A stretch of DNA of 64,000 nt from Roridomyces roridus (Eukaryota > Basidiomycota > Agaricomycetes > Agaricales > Mycenaceae): the NCBI GenBank assembly GCA_029378245.1, contig JARKIF010000142.1, forward strand, positions 1 through 64,000, read 5' to 3'. The notes under the pieces were generated by a model. That model was not told the DNA's origin. It did no database searches and was given only the letters and a program-made list of their open reading frames with translations. Shown here in pieces: positions 53,242 to 64,000 of this stretch (the first letter of the stretch is position 1; each line of letters begins with the position of its first letter). A program made the translations under genes and the position numbers.

Positions 53242-56200
53242 TTATGGATACATCGAAAGAGCCCGTTCAAGAGTCTCTGCGTCTAACCCACGTATACGCA
53301 GGCATTTTTGGAAGAGCCTTCTCTCGACAGGGTAATGCACACGGCTCGCCAGGTGTTGCCCAGCGACCATCGACTTGATCACCCGCGCGATGAGGCGTTG
53401 CTTGTGCACGTTAATAAGAGGTTCTAAGTGCATCGACGGCGGCAGGGGTGCGAGGGCCGAAAACACTTCGGGGTGTGACGGCGCGTCAAAATTGGAGGTG
53501 ACAGGGTCGATGCCGACCGCGACTGTCGGCGCCGTAGGGTCAATCAAGTCGGGCAGCTTGTTATGACGATACAGCTGCGCCAGATAAACGCCTAACAGAA
53601 ATGAGCAACGTGCTATACAAAGAGCAGAATAACATACCGATGAAAGGCACACAGGCCGAGGCTGGCTTGTACTCGTTGATAGACTTGTGCTTGCTAGCAC
53701 GGACGTCTGTTTCACTGCCGTTGGCACCAGAAGCGTCCTGGGACTTGGTATCCGCGATGGCCTGACGAATGTACTTGAAGTCGTCGGCGCTAGTGACGTA
53801 CACCTTCAGGTCATTAAACACCCGAATCTCCCACCGCCCGACGCTCCTCCAGGTCTTGAGCGCTTGCGAAACATAAGGACTGCGCAGCCCTGTAATAATC
53901 GCAACCAGCATGTTGAAGCTGCTAAGAAGGTACGAATTCTGCAGTTCGGGTCAGTCACATGCGACAGAACAAGTTTCAAGCTACTCACCCAAGCTATCCG
54001 AATAAACTTGGCAACAACGGCAGGTCGTTCGTTGGGCGGCGACAACACAACCTCCGTCACCACAAACTTGGTCAAAAGATTAAAGCGAGCGCGCACGGAG
54101 CCAAGCGCGCTGATCTTGTCTCCCCACTCTGGATCCAACTTCCACCGCGCGCGATCCTTGACAAACTGCCCCCAATCAAGCACCTCGACATCCTCATCAG
54201 CCTGCCAATCCGAAATTACCTCTTCAAACTTGACAGCCATGAAAAGCTCGCGGTCAATCATGGCGAAATGCTCCGCCAAAACTTGTGCCCGGTGTCCGAA
54301 AATGAAGGAGCGGTAAAAACGCGTCGTTTCTGGGGGCGGGACAAACTTGGTCACCTGAGGTCGGATTTCGGGTGAAGGAACGGCCGGCATCCTGCTCTGC
54401 AGTATCTCCAAAGGAACTGCATCCTCCGGCGCCGGTTTGGCATCGTCCGCAGGTCTCGGTGGGTGGGCAGAGTGCGGATTGATGGGCGTCGGGTCCTCTC
54501 CAGGTTCGACAATTGTTATGTCATGAGGTTCCCTCGCAGCGTCAGGGTCGTCATTCGAGTGTGGCTCGTCGTAATCCTCTTCCTCTTCTTCCTCCTCCTC
54601 ATCATCCGAAAACCGCCGCTCACGATCCACATAGTCCCCGACCGCATGCCGCTGCCGTATCGTCCGTATCCACAAATCAACCTTGGAAGCCTTCTCCTGC
54701 TGCTTCTCGGGGTTTATCTGCCCTTCCAGCCGATTCAGCGCCGCCTCCACGTCCCCCGTCTCCTCTTCTTCATCCGACATAAACGACTCCACAAGGGCAT
54801 CCATCTGCCACTGTGCAAGCTGCATCGGCTCATCCGGCGTCGCAGAAACAGAAGAAGCCACAGACGAATGACTCCTCTGCCCAAGTGACGAAACACTCTC
54901 CGACCTCCGCACAAACTCAAACTCGCGCCGTAAAGGCAGTCGCCTCACGGGCTGGCGCAACCCTGGAGGTACAGATGGGCCTTCATCAGACGAGTTATCC
55001 GACAGATCGAGCTCGTCGATCGACATGACTTCGAATTGCCACTGCGTCTGTGCACCACCAAAAGTCGCAAGCCCAGGAGCAAGGGGGGCGCCGAAAGAGT
55101 CCGTGGAGGAAGACCGGAAAGAAGAAGCACGATCAACCGACCCAGGCCGAACGAACGAGGAGGGGGCGAGCGAGGCCACCTCGTGCGCCTCGGATTCAGA
55201 GGCGGCAGTTACGTCCCCTGTTGGGACATCATCCGCTGGCAGAGATGATATCGTCGAAAGAACGGGAGACAAAGACACCGCGGGATCCGGAGCAGTGGGC
55301 GCAGGACTAGGGGACGGCGCAACAGACGGTATTGAAGGAGCCGTCGCCGGCTCAATCATCTTCAAATACTGCTGGACGCCCCCATTAACGCTCAACAAAT
55401 CCCTTCCAACAGTAAGCTCCAAATCAATCCCAGACGGCGCCCTCAGACCACCGCCCGACCGCTGGTTCAATACCCGCTTCCACCTCCCTAACCGCCCAAT
55501 CGTGTTGACAAACGCACGCGAAAGAGAATTATGATGATGAATCGGCAATGTCGCCGGACTCTGCACGAACGGCGTCACCGGGCCCGGATCCGCCACCTGC
55601 GTCTCCGTCCTCTCAAGAATGGAGAGTGATGAAATCGGCATCGCACGCGTCGAAGAACCAAGATGCACCGTGCTCAAATGCGCATTGGCAAGGTCACCAG
55701 CGAAATCAGAAGGCGAGTCGGGCACCTTGCCCTCCCCCACTCGAAAGTCCAGATCGACATCCGAGTCCTCGTCCTCGTCGCGCGGCTTGCGCGTGGCGGC
55801 AGCAAACTGCTCTCCAAGCACGTGTGGCTGCGGCTGGCCTGCCTCTGCCTGCTGTTGCTCGACCTTGACCGAACTAGGCCGCGGCTCCTTGGGCTTTGGA
55901 GGAACCCGAGTGTGCACCCGCTTGCAATCCTTGGCGACCTTCTTGAGCTTGCGGACGATACTCTAGTCAATCCATAAGCAACCGCGAAACACATCCAAAC
56001 AAAGCGACACACCAGACCATCCCCAGACTTTTTCAAAATCGGATCCGTCACGAGCGTATTCAGCCAGCCCGCCACCAACAACCTCAACTCCCGATCCGGC
56101 AAAAAATCCACCGAAAAGAAGGTCAACAACCAATACCGAATCGCCACAAACGTCCGTACCCTCACCACCCTCCTCACAACTTCATCCTGCGGAGACTTTG

Positions 56201-58113
56201 GTTGCTGGAGAGCCCAATGAAAGCGGCAAATGAGCAGATGACAGAGATCGACACCAGAGATGTATGTCCGGTATGTCAGGAAAAAATTGAGCAGCTCGTC
56301 ATAGCTCAGATCACTCGTGAGCTGTGCGATCCACCGCTCAATCGTAGCAGCGACGAGGATCTTCTGCGTCGGCGCACCAGTCGGATTACCAGCCTCGTCC
56401 AACGAGAGCTTGAGCACCGGCAGTGGCGCCACTTCGCCATTCGACCCGTTCTTTCCCTTATTCCCCCGCTTCTTCGACAAGCTCGACGCTGAACCATCCG
56501 TATGGTGGCTCTGGCTCTGACTGTCCTCGTCAGTGTCCCGGTGTTGCTGCGACTCGGGTATCGCCTCTCCCCAAATGACAAATCTCGGATCGTCTTTGGG
56601 TGCCGCCGTATTATCCGCCGAAAGCGACATCTTGATCACCTTGGTCTCCTCTCCGGCCGCCAGCCTTTCGAGAAGCGGAAGTCCACGGTACGTTTGTAAC
56701 ACGTCAAAGACGTCTGTCGAGTACCTCGAATGGATCGCAGTTTCCAGGATCGGACCAGCCGGCAGTTCCTTTGGAAGCTCGGGTGAATCCACAGCCGAGT
56801 CCAAGGGAGATTCGGCAATGGATGCGGCAGGACCACTCAAGTCGCTGAAGAAGGACGCAGAGGACACCGTCGAGTCCCGCAGACGAAGCGCCGAGCGCGG
56901 CCTCGTGAGGCTGTGTCCATCCAGAGAATCTTCGTCATCACGATGGTCCTCTGGCCTAGCCGTCAACCCGCTTTCAAACGACTGCATCTCGCGGAGGAGC
57001 CTTGGTGTAGGGAGGAATTCGATCTTCGGCTTGCTAGCCGGAGATTCGAACAGAATTGTTGGGCCGAAGGGTTGGGAGAGTTCGGTGGGGGCAGAGGAGG
57101 ACGCTTCGCCAGAAGGTCGTGGGAGGTGGCTGTGAGAGGAGGAGAGGCTGGTTCCCGAGGGCGCGGAGGGGTACCACCCCATTACCTCTGCGAATATATC
57201 TCCGGATCGGAGCATGGATTCGCCAACAGAGGACGACATGAAATCTGCGGACGTCACGCTCTGCGAATGGCCACGACCGGGAGGCCGAACGGCAGGCGGC
57301 ATCGAGGTCGAGGCGGTGCCCATTTCAGAGAATGAGCGTGTCTTGCGTAGCTTATTTCGCGGACCTGAGCCTCCGGTGGAGGTCTGCGGCCTGCTAAACA
57401 TTGCGACACTGACACTGAGTCGTGACTTGCGGGGAGGCGAGTTGGCGCGAGAGTCGCTAGAAGACGATACGCTAGTGCTCGCCCGCTCTCTACTGTCAGG
57501 TTCGACTGCGGACGCGGCTGGGGGTGTCTTCTTCTCGCGTTTGCTGTTAAATCGTTAAGCAAGTAGATAAAATATCAAGAATCAATGTTGCGCACCCGAC
57601 ACGATACATCTGCCTCCCATGCTGGTTGATGAATGCAGTGATGGCATAGGGCGAGCGTACGTTGACGCCGACCCCGTAATGGTGGTCATACCGCCTCTTT
57701 AGCTCACGCGCCGCCGGACCGGAGGAAGTTTCGACAAAGCTTCCATCGGCTGGAAATAGGCTCGGCTGTGAGTTCCTTCTTCCAAGCAGAATGTAAGACT
57801 TACGAGCGATGGAAATGTCGGCTGCAGCGATTTCTGGCGGGAGCGGATCGAGGGGAGTCCCGTCTATATCGACTTCGGAGAAAGCAAAAGATGCTTGTGA
57901 GCTATTGTCGGACGCGGTGGTGGGGATGGGAAGCAGGACGCGACTGCCGTGGGAGTCGGAAGACGAGGCCGGAGACTGAATGGAGGATGTCGAGGAGAAG
58001 GCAGAGGTCGATGGCTCCGGGCTGGTAGAGAGGCCGGGAGGTGAAGATGGCGAGAAGGAGAGGCGGGATGCTGGCGGCGTGTCGGGGGCTGGGATGGGCA
58101 GTGCGGCGGACAT
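53242..58113 (-). CDS. Ras-family guanine nucleotide exchange factor (REM + CDC25 domains)
   Basis: Five exons (58113-57596, 57543-56013, 55962-53989, 53938-53638, 53591-53242) give 1557 aa. The N-terminal 170 residues are Ser/Pro-rich, then [22 protein letters not shown] (RasGEF_N) domain lies around residues 570-690 ([38 protein letters not shown]). A long acidic, disordered linker follows ([20 protein letters not shown]). The catalytic CDC25 domain, around 1190-1550, includes [74 protein letters not shown] and [18 protein letters not shown]. It should load a Ras/Rsr1-type GTPase with GTP. The layout fits fungal Bud5/Lte1/Cdc25-like exchange factors; the exact orthologue is not resolved. 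Confidence 0.88.
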
Positions 58114-58730
58114 TGGGACGACTATGAAATGCTGGGCTGGAATGCAAGGACTAGTAAGACATGGTATGGGTGGCTCCCAGCGTCAAGAGAAGGAAAGGAA
58201 GATCTTGATATGCTGATGTTAACTGTCGTTGTCGCGGTATCCCCTGGACTCTGCGAGACGGGTTCTGTCGGACGTGAAGGGTCGTATGCAGCGTCGAACG
58301 GCTGCTCGTGAGCGTCAAGGTCGGAGGACAAACCAACTCGGGCTCACAAACAATTAGATTTGTCAGCAACGGAGCTTGCACTTGCCCACAAGCTGCCTTG
58401 TGAACTCGGTCTATTCTCGCTCATGGATACACAGTGAAGCTAAACAGGTTACAGGAATGTTTAACTGCTAATCGTATGATACCTTGATGGGTAATGGGTA
58501 AGGTCCCCGCTAACAGTTATCTTTGTCCAGGCACTACAACACCCGCAGGATTTTCATGACACCCATCGCGTTTTTGTAGAACGTACTCAACTTTCTTGCA
58601 TGTGGATTGTATCTCTTATAAGATAAAGGTTTGATTAAGCACAAGGGCAGGTACGCATGGACCCGTCTTGTCGCGGATAATCGGATTGAACAAGGCACAT
58701 CATCGTGGGATCGTCGTATCTTGGCTCGAA

Positions 58731-58803
58731 GATTCTGAGTTCCGAACAGAATCGATGTTCCTCCTCCCGAGGAGGAACTACATCCGTTTCGGAACTCAGA
58801 ATC
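58731..58803. repeat. Nested perfect hairpin
   Basis: Outer arms gattctgagttccgaa (58731-58746) and its reverse complement (58788-58803) enclose an inner hairpin with 10-bp arms gttcctcctc/gaggaggaac (58757-58778). Confidence 0.85.
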
Positions 58804-60370
58804 GAAACAAAAGGCTCAGCTGATCCCGACTACCATCATCGCATTAGCGAAGTCCACGAATACGGGACTGCTGGACTACCAGTGATGGCTTGGTCGTGCA
58901 CGGTCACCATATTCATATACCCCACGCGCTCTGCTCGTCGTGACTGGGACTCTTATGCAGCCCAATGTCGTACACGCAATGCATGCACCCTTTTTCTCCA
59001 TCCGGCAGCTCAGCCGAGTCCACACAAACCCAAATCGTGTGCAAGACGAATGAATGCGCTCACGAGAGAAACTTATCCACTCAACCAGGTATGATTCTTG
59101 GTCGTTGTCGACGCTTAGCGCTCTACGGGATTCTCTGTGGGGATGTCTCAGATGTCCGAGACCACAACAAAAGGTCCGGTGATGCAATATTGAATACCGC
59201 ACGGACCACTCCCCCTTCCCCGATGTCAGCAGCTCGACTCGGCTCGACCCCGCAGCGGGTGGTCGCTCGCGCCTGTTCCGTGTCCTCGCCGGGATGATTA
59301 CGGGCGATGGCTCTTGCAGCCATTGTAGACTGCCCGTCGCGCCCATTCAACTTTCCCCGGATCTTGACTCTCGCGGCCTCCTCTACCCCTACACCGTTTT
59401 GCAACCCTGTCCCAGTGAAGGCAACACCTTCTGGTGCGATGCCAACGGACGGTGACTCTTAATGTGGAATTCATCCCGCTCTCCCCGTGGGAGACCCACC
59501 CTAGCACCTTTCCGTGGTCGGACACCCTACTCCTCACCACTCACCCATACCATGTCGAAGGCGTCATAACCTAGTACCTCGGGAGATAGCAACCGCGCAC
59601 ATTGAGAGCCTCGTAAGCCAGGGGAGTTATTCGAATGGCTCGAGTATACTAACTGGGCTCGTAGAACGCCGGGTTATATGCTATTCCCGTGCAAGCCAAC
59701 TGGGCCACTGCCTGCTCGGTAATGTTGCGTCCGAAATTTGCGACAGCCGTGCCGTAGTAGGGAGTATTGGGATCCTCGGGCATGGTACCTCCGCTTCCTC
59801 ATTTCAAGGTAGTGGAATGGTGAATGCCCCTCTGGTCGGCGATTTTCCTCCTGGTGCGTTGATCTCTATGTCCCGGCTATGCCATTGAGCAACGACCCGA
59901 TCCGCCAGTCAACATCTGGTGCTCCCTCTGGATCGTGTGTCGCTGCATTGTTTGCAAGCGAGGTGACTTTCAATGGGAATAAATTGCTCCGAGGAAGATG
60001 CTGGTAGCCCCAGAGGTATCCGACTGATATTGTTGAGGTCGGCAGGACTAATTTTGCTCAGTATCGCATTTGATCATTTCGTGTACCTCGTTGAAGCTGC
60101 GCGACGGTTCGGTCTTTTGGATATCGCCCTCTGGATGAAGGTGGGGACTTCAGGTCGATGTTGGCCAAGACTCATCCATTTGTCCTGCGTGCGGATGGCA
60201 ATTGATGAATGGGGGATTCACTGTTGCGGTGCACGCCGAGGGAGTGGTAGATTAGATTCGGGCTAGTTCACAACGGTGGAAATTAGGTACATCCGTAGCA
60301 TACACTCCGACGCCTTGTGTATGTAGTACGGGCCCCGGCCGTTCCGATGCGGGACCTTGTGCCGGTCAAT

Positions 60371-60398
60371 TCCTTCCTTCCTTCCTTCCTTCCTTCCT
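60371..60398. repeat. (TCCT)7 microsatellite
   Basis: Seven uninterrupted tccttcct-phase tetranucleotide units. Confidence 0.9.
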
Positions 60399-61575
60399 CT
60401 AGGTCTGCTCTGGCCGGATTTGAAATTTCAAGACGCCCAAGTGACTCGGATCTCCACCACTTTGACTTGATCAAGGCAGCCTCCGGGACACCTCATGTCT
60501 ACCCGTGTTCATCGACCACAACTATCGAATGTCTACTACGCCGTGTCCACCGCCTCCGGGGCAGTTCATTAACCGTACAGCTATCCTTCAGTCTTACAGC
60601 ACTTCCACAGCACGCACTGCCGTGTGGCGCCTCGCCAGGTTTATATAAGAGCGCATCCTAGCTCTGTACAACTCCTTGTCAGAGAAAACGAAAACCCACA
60701 TGCTCTAAATTTATGGGATATGCTTATGCACGTCAATCCTTCTTTCCTCTTCTTATGATTCCCGGTGACGGCGTATCGAGGGTCAGTCGAATTTCCAACC
60801 ATGTTGAATTATGAGTTTCTCATCCACAGCGCAGTTCCAGCCAGCCATGCGGAGAGAGTGCTGACGCGCTGACGTCGACGTCGAATTATGTGTTGTACTG
60901 AAACTTGCGGATGTTGAATCAAGAGACACTCGCCTCGTCCAGGAAGAATACCCATCCTCGTAAATTCTACCCTAGCGCCGTTGTTCATCGCCAACCTAGT
61001 TGAACCAACGCCTCTTTGAAATCGCATCTCATGCAAAGTTGACATGCATCTAGCTGCGTCCGTATTCAGTGAGAGATGTGGCCAAGTAAAATAATTGCAT
61101 TACCTCCAACTACTCGTCGTTCGACAAGCGCGCACTCTCAATCGAATAATCCGGGCGCCTCTGATGGGGAAATATCAACTGCCTGGCTAGGAATTGGGAG
61201 TTGTACCATGTAACCGACCAAGGACGTCTTCGAGACTCCCTCAGGGCTGTATTCAGCCTTTTCAACTGAAATCTCGGTGAAATATAGAATGCGACATGGC
61301 ATCACTCGGGTGAGCCAGGCAAGAAGCTGTCCCTGCCGACAGGTTGAAACTTCAGTGTTTGAGTGCATGGTCATCGAAACACGAGGTATCGGAGGCTGAG
61401 GTGAGGGCAGAAAGAAAAGTATATGAATCAGGGCGATTCGATTTCATACATTGCAGATTGTACAACCATTACAAGAAATCTGTCCGTGCTCCAATAAGCA
61501 GGGCTCATCTGGAGGCAGTGGTCAGGTACTTACCGGAAACTGACAGCGGAGTCGGAAAAGTTCAACGTTCAATGC

Positions 61576-62314
61576 TCAACCCCAATCGGTGCGGTTCCAT
61601 ATACGAAGCCTCTCAATAGCACGACATTCGAAACGATGAGCGCCGGGTTTCCAATCCGCACTCTGACATTCCTGTTGGACTTGTAGTGAGCGTATGAGGA
61701 GATTTAAAATCAGGCGCACCTTGCTACAATAAGCCGTCTGGCATTTTCCACATCTCTGCGTCGACTGCTTCTTACACTTGCTACACAGCTGCAACTCGCC
61801 TGCATCGCTCTGATCACGGAGGCGTTTGTTCAATGCGCGCAGTTCGGCCATAGAGCAGGGTAACGCCTGCCGAGTGTTTGTCGGTGTCGGTCTGCGTCGT
61901 GGCGAACTTTCAGAGACGAGTACTTACAAAAACAGTGCTCGGGTCCTCAATCCTATACCCATTCGAGCCGTCCACGAAATGATGGCGCATACCGTTGGTA
62001 ATGCATAGAACGCGCCCAAGTTGACAACCCGCCGCTTTGGCGTCCTCGTTTGGGTTGTCGGTGTAGAATGCAACGGGATATTCGCAGTTGATCTTGTCGC
62101 GGACTGTGTAGACGGGGCGGAAGACGGACGCGTCATTGACGATCTGCGGAGAGTTCAAAAGAGGCTCTGAAAGGAAAGCGTAGACACTCACCTCACCAAA
62201 AATTATCCAACTTTCGCCAGGTTCTGGAGGGAGTACGGGGACGTGGGCGGCGTCGGGAAAGGCAATAATGTCGTCCAAGTCGAGCTTGTACTCTGTCTCC
62301 GAGCCTGCAGCCAT
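61576..62314 (-). CDS. MYND-type zinc finger protein
   Basis: Exons 62314-62192, 62143-61928, 61866-61720 and 61671-61576 give 193 aa. The N-terminal part (YKLDLDDIIAFPDAAHVP, IVNDASVFRPVYTVRDK, PVAFYTDNPNEDAKAA, HHFVDGSNGYRIEDPSTVF) has no family I can name. The C-terminus is a complete MYND finger: C141-x2-C144, C152-x2-C155, C160, C164, H174, C178, with the typical CQTAYCSKECQSADWKPGAH. The last intron splits the finger after CSK. MYND domains mediate protein-protein contacts with proline-rich partners. The gene is divergent to UBP6 over 128 bp. Confidence 0.85.
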
Positions 62315-62442
62315 GGTGGTTGCGTCCTAAGCGGAGGTGCCGAGAGAAGCCGAGGTCAACAGACAAATCAGGCTAAACAGGCTCGCGCTTGCGTCACCGC
62401 GACGCGTCTTTCCCTTCCTTCTCATCGTCGTCGAAAGCAACG
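62315..62442. promoter_or_regulatory. Shared divergent promoter region MYND / UBP6
   Basis: 128 bp between two divergent start codons. CT-rich stretch (cttcccttccttctc) directly before the UBP6 ATG. No TATA box seen. Confidence 0.5.
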
Positions 62443-64000
62443 ATGGCACCCATCTCTGTCAATATCAAGCACTCGGGCAAGTCCTACACCCTAGACCTCG
62501 ACCCCGATCTCCCCGCCAAGGCATTCAAAGAGGCCGTCTACCAGTCCACTGGCGTCCCCGTCGACCGCATGAAGGTCATGGTCAAGGGTGGCGTCCTCAA
62601 GGTCTGCTTCCTTCCCTCTTTGATTCAGATCGACCGACTCGTCTAGGATGATACGCCTTGGCAAAAAATCAACCCCAAAGCGGTACGTACGCGTCGCCCA
62701 TTTTTTTCTCTTTCTGTGTTGATCGACGGATGTAGGGCCAAACGTTCATGGTCATCGGTGCGGCGGGTGAGCTACCCAAGCCGCCTGAGCAGCCCATCGT
62801 CTTCCTCGAAGGTCGGCTACCAAATTTATCAATGGAAAAAAGTGATTTAAAAGACAAAAAGACATGGACGACGCCGAGCTTGCTGAAGCTGTATGTTCTA
62901 CCCAACGCTCCCTGGCTACTCTCTGACGTGTTACATAGCTTGCCAAGCCCGTCGGTCTGCGCAAGTGCGCTTTACCTTTCATCCTAGATGACAATTCCCA
63001 CTGACGGACCCAAGCCTCGGAAACACTTGCTACATGAACGCGACGCTCCAGACCATGCGCGCCATCCCCGAATTGCAGACCGCCCTCGGTGTCGAAAAGT
63101 ATGTTTATCTCTTCGATCCACCCCGAATTCCGTTCCGAGACTAATTTGACGGCCAGGGCCGACGCCACAACTACTGACGCGCCCGGCGCCATGCCTGGCG
63201 TCGCGCCCACCCTGACACCGCTGCCCGCAGCCATGGGAACGCTCTTCACCAACATGCAGCGCACCGCCGACGTCCTCGCCCCCGTAGCGTTCTTGAATCT
63301 CCTGCGAGAGATCAACCCTCAATTTGCCGAGCGCTCGCACTCGCACTCCTCCAACCCCATGCCTGCGATGATGGGCGGCGGTTATGCTCAACAAGGTACG
63401 TGGCTCTTCTACTTCTCCCATCTATCTTCATGCGAATCGCCGTTCTAGACGCGGACGAATGCCTCACCACGATCGTCAGCCAGCTTGGATCCGTCCCCGG
63501 CGCCGCGGGCTCGAACAAGAAGTTTGTGGAGCAGTACATGACGGGCGAAATGACTCGGGTGTGCGTACTTTTCTCTTTCCCGCGGAAAAGAACCTGACGA
63601 AAGCAGGCTAAAACCTGCTGACCCGGCAGCAGCTGATGAGCCCCCGTCGACGAGCAGCGAGAATGTGCTCAAGATTACGTGCAATATCGACTCGACGGTG
63701 AACTATATGGCGTCTGGGATCCAAAAAGTAGCCATTTTGTTGTCTCTGCACAGTGCTTGACCTTCTCACAGTCACTCTCCCAAACCGTCGTCAAACGCTC
63801 GCCGACTTTGGGCCGGGACGCAGACTACACGCAGGAATCACGCATGACGCGTCTGCCGTCTTACCTCTTTGTGCATATGGCGCGTTTTGCGTGGCGCGCG
63901 GATATCAATAAGAAGGTTAAGATCATGGTGGGTTTCTGGTCTCCTCGTGTTCTCTAGCACGCTAATGTCGTTCTAGAGAAAGGTCAAGTTCCCGACGGAA
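62443..64000 (+). CDS. UBP6: Proteasome-associated deubiquitinase UBP6/USP14, 5' part
   Basis: Eleven exons are visible (62443-62601, 62647-62682, 62736-62811, 62862-62890, 62939-62964, 63015-63098, 63157-63395, 63449-63560, 63607-63727, 63772-63927, 63977-64000+), about 354 aa before the window ends; the gene continues. Residues 1-75 are a ubiquitin-like domain (VNIKHSGKSYTLDLDPDLPA) that docks to the proteasome. The catalytic USP Cys box is LRNLGNTCYMN with Cys114. FLNLLREINPQFAER, DECLTTIVSQLGSVP, ITCNIDSTVNYMASGIQ, RLPSYLFVHMARFAWRADIN and RKVKFPTE match Ubp6/USP14 blocks in order. The enzyme trims ubiquitin chains at the 26S proteasome. The very short exons 4 and 5 (29 and 26 nt) are notable. 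The His box is outside the window. Confidence 0.92.

Larger units (their letters stand above)
58114..61575. other. Long intergenic stretch, no supported gene
   Basis: About 3.4 kb without a convincing coding segment on either strand. It contains a nested hairpin (58731-58803) and a CCTT microsatellite (60371-60398), listed separately. Open frames of 110-156 codons here lack motifs, and I do not call them. Confidence 0.5.

Noticed and set aside
55025..57135. Plus-strand frames of 115-200 codons
   Set aside because: Antisense shadows of the Ser/Pro/Glu-rich linker and REM region of the RasGEF.
58705..60661. Frames of 97-156 codons in the 58-61 kb interval
   Set aside because: No motifs, no splice-compatible neighbours and no similarity to anything else in the window.
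61138..61619. Small gene between 61.1 and 61.6 kb
   Set aside because: Two short frames on opposite strands, one overlapping the 3' end of the MYND gene. Neither has a recognisable domain.

Overview
Organism. The window is eukaryotic and most likely from an agaricomycete basidiomycete fungus. Coding genes are broken by many short (about 46-60 nt) GT-AG introns. The housekeeping genes are fungal: CHO2, AYR1-type reductase, FES1, RPS13, a RasGEF and UBP6. A short-type unspecific peroxygenase is present. I cannot assign a genus from the sequence alone.

Layout. 0-15 kb is accessory sequence: two intact inverted copies of a SAM-dependent methyltransferase gene flank a membrane-protein gene, and a segment [MFS transporter 3' end - heme-thiolate peroxygenase - NTPase gene fragment] occurs twice (about 5.4-8.0 and 11.6-14.8 kb). 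The first peroxygenase is intact and the second is a pseudogene. 14.6-24.1 kb is a transposon graveyard in which two P-loop NTPase genes have each been split by two different insertions whose target duplications are still readable. 24-40 kb holds three consecutive units, each made of a short NTPase gene, then a long NTPase gene, then the 3' end of CHO2. Only the third unit runs into a complete CHO2. 40-64 kb is mostly conserved housekeeping DNA (CHO2, AYR1-like, a protein kinase, FES1, RPS13, a RasGEF, a MYND protein, the 5' part of UBP6). It is interrupted at 50-52 kb by a fourth short+long NTPase pair on the minus strand.

Central system. Twelve loci belong to one expanded family that I read as Crinkler/RHS-like (CR-type) proteins: an N-terminal domain, a P-loop NTPase with a Walker A motif (G-x-G-K-S), and in the long members a C-terminal region with a D-x(12)-Q-x-S signature resembling the PD-(D/E)xK nuclease-like domain of CRN/RHS proteins. 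Three features stand out. (1) Short (NTPase-only, about 240-250 aa) and long (about 570-590 aa) genes occur as co-oriented pairs four times. (2) The first intron always splits the Walker A glycine codon just before Lys-Ser, and four copies use GC instead of GT donors. (3) The loci are repeatedly hit by transposons, several of them in introns or in the NTPase body, as the name 'retrotransposon hot spot' would suggest.

Housekeeping logic. CHO2 (phosphatidylcholine synthesis) and the AYR1-like reductase (phosphatidic acid synthesis) are divergent over 112 bp. MYND and UBP6 are divergent over 128 bp. FES1 converges on a truncated NTPase gene with a 36-bp gap. Exon structures were built by hand from splice consensus, reading frame and comparison between copies. 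Family names come from recognised motifs, not from database searches.
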